DNA of 64,000 nt from Lingula anatina (lineage: Eukaryota; Brachiopoda; Lingulata; Lingulida; Lingulidae): NCBI RefSeq assembly GCF_001039355.2, contig NW_019775480.1:123074-187073 (forward strand). The letters run 5' to 3'. A program made the translations under genes and the position numbers. Below the pieces are notes generated by a model that was not told where the DNA came from, did not search any database, and saw nothing but the letters and a program-made list of their open reading frames with translations. Below, one piece after another: positions 62,207 through 64,000 of the stretch (position 1 is the first letter of the stretch; each line of letters begins with the position of its first letter).

Positions 62207-62212
62207 AATAAA
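62207..62212 (+). terminator. Candidate poly(A) signal of liprin-beta
   Basis: AATAAA in TTTCAATAAACTG, about 1.3 kb after the stop codon at 60891-60893. The 3' UTR between them (60894-62206) is AT-rich and shows no other supported feature. Confidence 0.45.
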
Positions 62213-62269
62213 CTGATTAATTTTCTGTCAGTCTCAGATTCTCAACAAGAGTAAGCTGTGAGAGGTTGG

Positions 62270-62640
62270 AGGGGAAGAAGTGTACTTTTTTTACCCTTTT
62301 TTAATACTTATACAGCAAGCCCGTAGTCAGCAATTTCAAAGAGGGGGAGGAGGCTTTTATAAAAAATAATAAAAAATAAATAAATGAATAATTAGAAATA
62401 AAATAAAAAAGGGACCTTTAACCATAAAAAAGTGGTGTACTTGGTACAATTTTTTATCCAGAGCAGCAGAGATGCCAACCGCAGGAAATCTAAAATCTGG
62501 AGATTATAAAATTTTGCTCAGTTGGGGGGGTGGGTGAATGGTCGCTGCCATTGTGCTCAGTGGGAGAGGGGGGGCGACCACTCTCTCACCTCCCCCCCCC
62601 AAAGAGAATTATGAAGTTTTCAAAAGATAAACCAACTATT
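62270..62640. repeat. Probable dispersed repeat downstream of liprin-beta
   Basis: AGCCCGTAGTCAGCAATTTC is followed by G-rich runs, an A/T-rich tail (AATAAAAAATAAATAAATG) and two more G- or C-runs. The composition resembles dispersed repeats common in marine invertebrate genomes, but the family was not identified. Confidence 0.35.
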
Positions 62641-63461
62641 CTGAAGACAAATCGAATATTAACATTTTTGCGTGTAATGCCTAAGAAACATCAACAAGAC
62701 GGTGGTGCAAATTTTCAAAGTCTATTTTCAACCAAACTCAATATAGAGGTGCAAGTGAGGTCACAGGCATGCTCTTAAAAATATTTAGTGCACAGATTAG
62801 AAACTATGTTTGATTATTTTAGGGTCCCATATGAAGAAAATTGTATCAAAGTTTCACTCTCCTGGAACCATGAATAAAAAATAATTCATCGTCTAACCCC
62901 AAAAAAGGAACATGCGCACGTTAGCCTACTGTCACAAACGCAAAACGTCCAGCTGTGAAACGTTGTACTCACTGAAAATTCAGTCATCACTGGTTTTGTT
63001 CTTTGATTTATCTCCTAACAAGTAAAACTTAAAAAGTTATGATAATCTACTGTATAGAGCAGTTAATTGTTTTTGAGGGACTTAAGTTTGCTTGTCACTG
63101 AATATTTAAAAAACGGGGAAAATGCACCCTACCCACAGTAAAATAAGCATTAAATAATGTTTTTCACTCAAAAATGTTAAACTATCATGGAATCACAATA
63201 TATTTTTCGGTCAGCAACAGAAAATACTGTTCAAGTTAAAGTACTTGGACAAAATGAAATTTTCTGACAATTTTTCTGGGGAACATACGTAGTATTAGCC
63301 ATGGCGCTTTGGCCCCTTGGGTAACAGTTTAAGTAGCAGTCTCTGTAAGATTCAGAATAGGGTGGCACATGACCCTCTCAGATTTTGATGAAAATTGGTG
63401 TATTTGTTCATTATAGCCCCAAACCAACATAATGGATATTGGTTTGTTTGAATAACCCTCG

Positions 63462-63475
63462 GTTGCCATGGTAAC
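63462..63475. promoter_or_regulatory. Perfect X-box (RFX-type) palindrome
   Basis: GTTGCCATGGTAAC fits the RFX consensus GTNRCC-N2-RGYAAC exactly. It is in repeat-like intergenic DNA 30 bp before an AAGATGGCGG motif; whether it regulates a gene beyond the window is unknown. Confidence 0.35.
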
Positions 63476-63480
63476 AGCAC

Positions 63481-64000
63481 TTAAAATTTTTCACCCAAGA
63501 TGGCGGAATCCAGATTGCAAAATTTCAATTTCAGCTATATTTGAGCTAAAAAAAACATAAATGTGGATAAATAAACATTTTTCATTTTCAGACATTGTTA
63601 AATATCATATCCTATTTGAACTAAAAACATATAAATAAATGTTTTTGGTGGCCTTTAAAAATTAGAAAAATAACTTTGAAAATGGGGAATTTTCAAAAAT
63701 TCCAATTTTTGCTAAAATGCCCAAATTTGCAAATTTCAAATACATTTTTCATAGACTGGCCAAAGCCATCTATTATCACCATACATTACATAAGAAAGTA
63801 CATGTACTGTCCTTTTATAATCAAAAATAAAATTTTTTTCAAACACATTTTTCAAAAAATTATTCAATTTTTAAAATTCTTAATCCAAGATGGCGGCAAC
63901 CAAATTGCACATTTTACATATTTGTGTATATTAAAAATAACAAACATGGTTAAACACATATTTTATATTTGTATGTTGCTAAATCCCAAATCTTGATTAA
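63481..64000. repeat. Diverged direct repeat carrying AAGATGGCGG
   Basis: The segment at 63481 (TTAAAATTTTTCACCCAAGA then TGGCGG, CCAGATTGCA) recurs exactly 390 bp later at 63871 (TTAAAATTCTTAATCCAAGA then TGGCGG, CCAAATTGCA). Similar AT-rich words follow each copy. The second copy runs off the end of the window. Confidence 0.6.

Noticed and set aside
63676-63996. 106-codon Lys/Phe/Ile-rich ORF
   Set aside because: It lies inside the diverged 390-bp repeat; its composition simply follows AT-rich DNA.

Overview
This is nuclear DNA from an animal, most likely a marine invertebrate and perhaps a lophotrochozoan. The evidence is spliceosomal GT-AG introns, AT-rich introns full of microsatellites and short foldback elements, vertebrate-like proteins at only moderate identity, and no bacterial or viral gene organisation. 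The species cannot be fixed from the sequence alone.

Three multi-exon genes and one tRNA gene are supported. (1) Positions 531-9854, minus strand: UTP--glucose-1-phosphate uridylyltransferase (UGP2). Fourteen coding exons were found. The exon or exons carrying the N-terminal uridine-binding glycine loop are absent between 4195 and 6675, where a single N and an unusual GC-rich block lie. (2) Positions 10684-20705, plus strand: TMEM260, a DUF2723 protein O-mannosyltransferase, with 19 coding exons joining in frame to 736 residues. These two genes are head to head, with 829 bp between start codons. That interval holds several CGTCA/TGACG elements, a TATA box for UGP2 and a short upstream ORF before TMEM260. 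(3) Positions 22536-22617, minus strand: tRNA-Ser(GCT). (4) About 34163-62212, plus strand: liprin-beta (PPFIBP family). Its 21 constitutive coding exons join to 944 residues, with an N-terminal helical/coiled-coil half, a conserved Ser-rich linker and three C-terminal SAM domains. A second, internal first exon at 44597 and two phase-preserving microexons suggest several isoforms.

The rest is introns, UTRs and intergenic DNA. It contains many simple repeats and several foldback or terminal-inverted-repeat elements (about 12.2, 17.3, 19.6, 24, 26.9, 30.7 and 35.5 kb). There is also a 20-bp-period minisatellite inside the liprin-beta 5' UTR and a repeat-rich 3' end.

The three protein genes serve different processes: UDP-glucose synthesis in the cytosol, O-mannosylation in the ER, and a scaffold for cell adhesion and synapses. 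Nothing indicates a shared operon-like system. The best leads are the UGP2 lesion with its GC-rich block, a U12-type intron in UGP2, and the alternative promoter and microexons of liprin-beta. All coordinates were read by eye from splice motifs and protein similarity recalled from family knowledge; no alignment was run.
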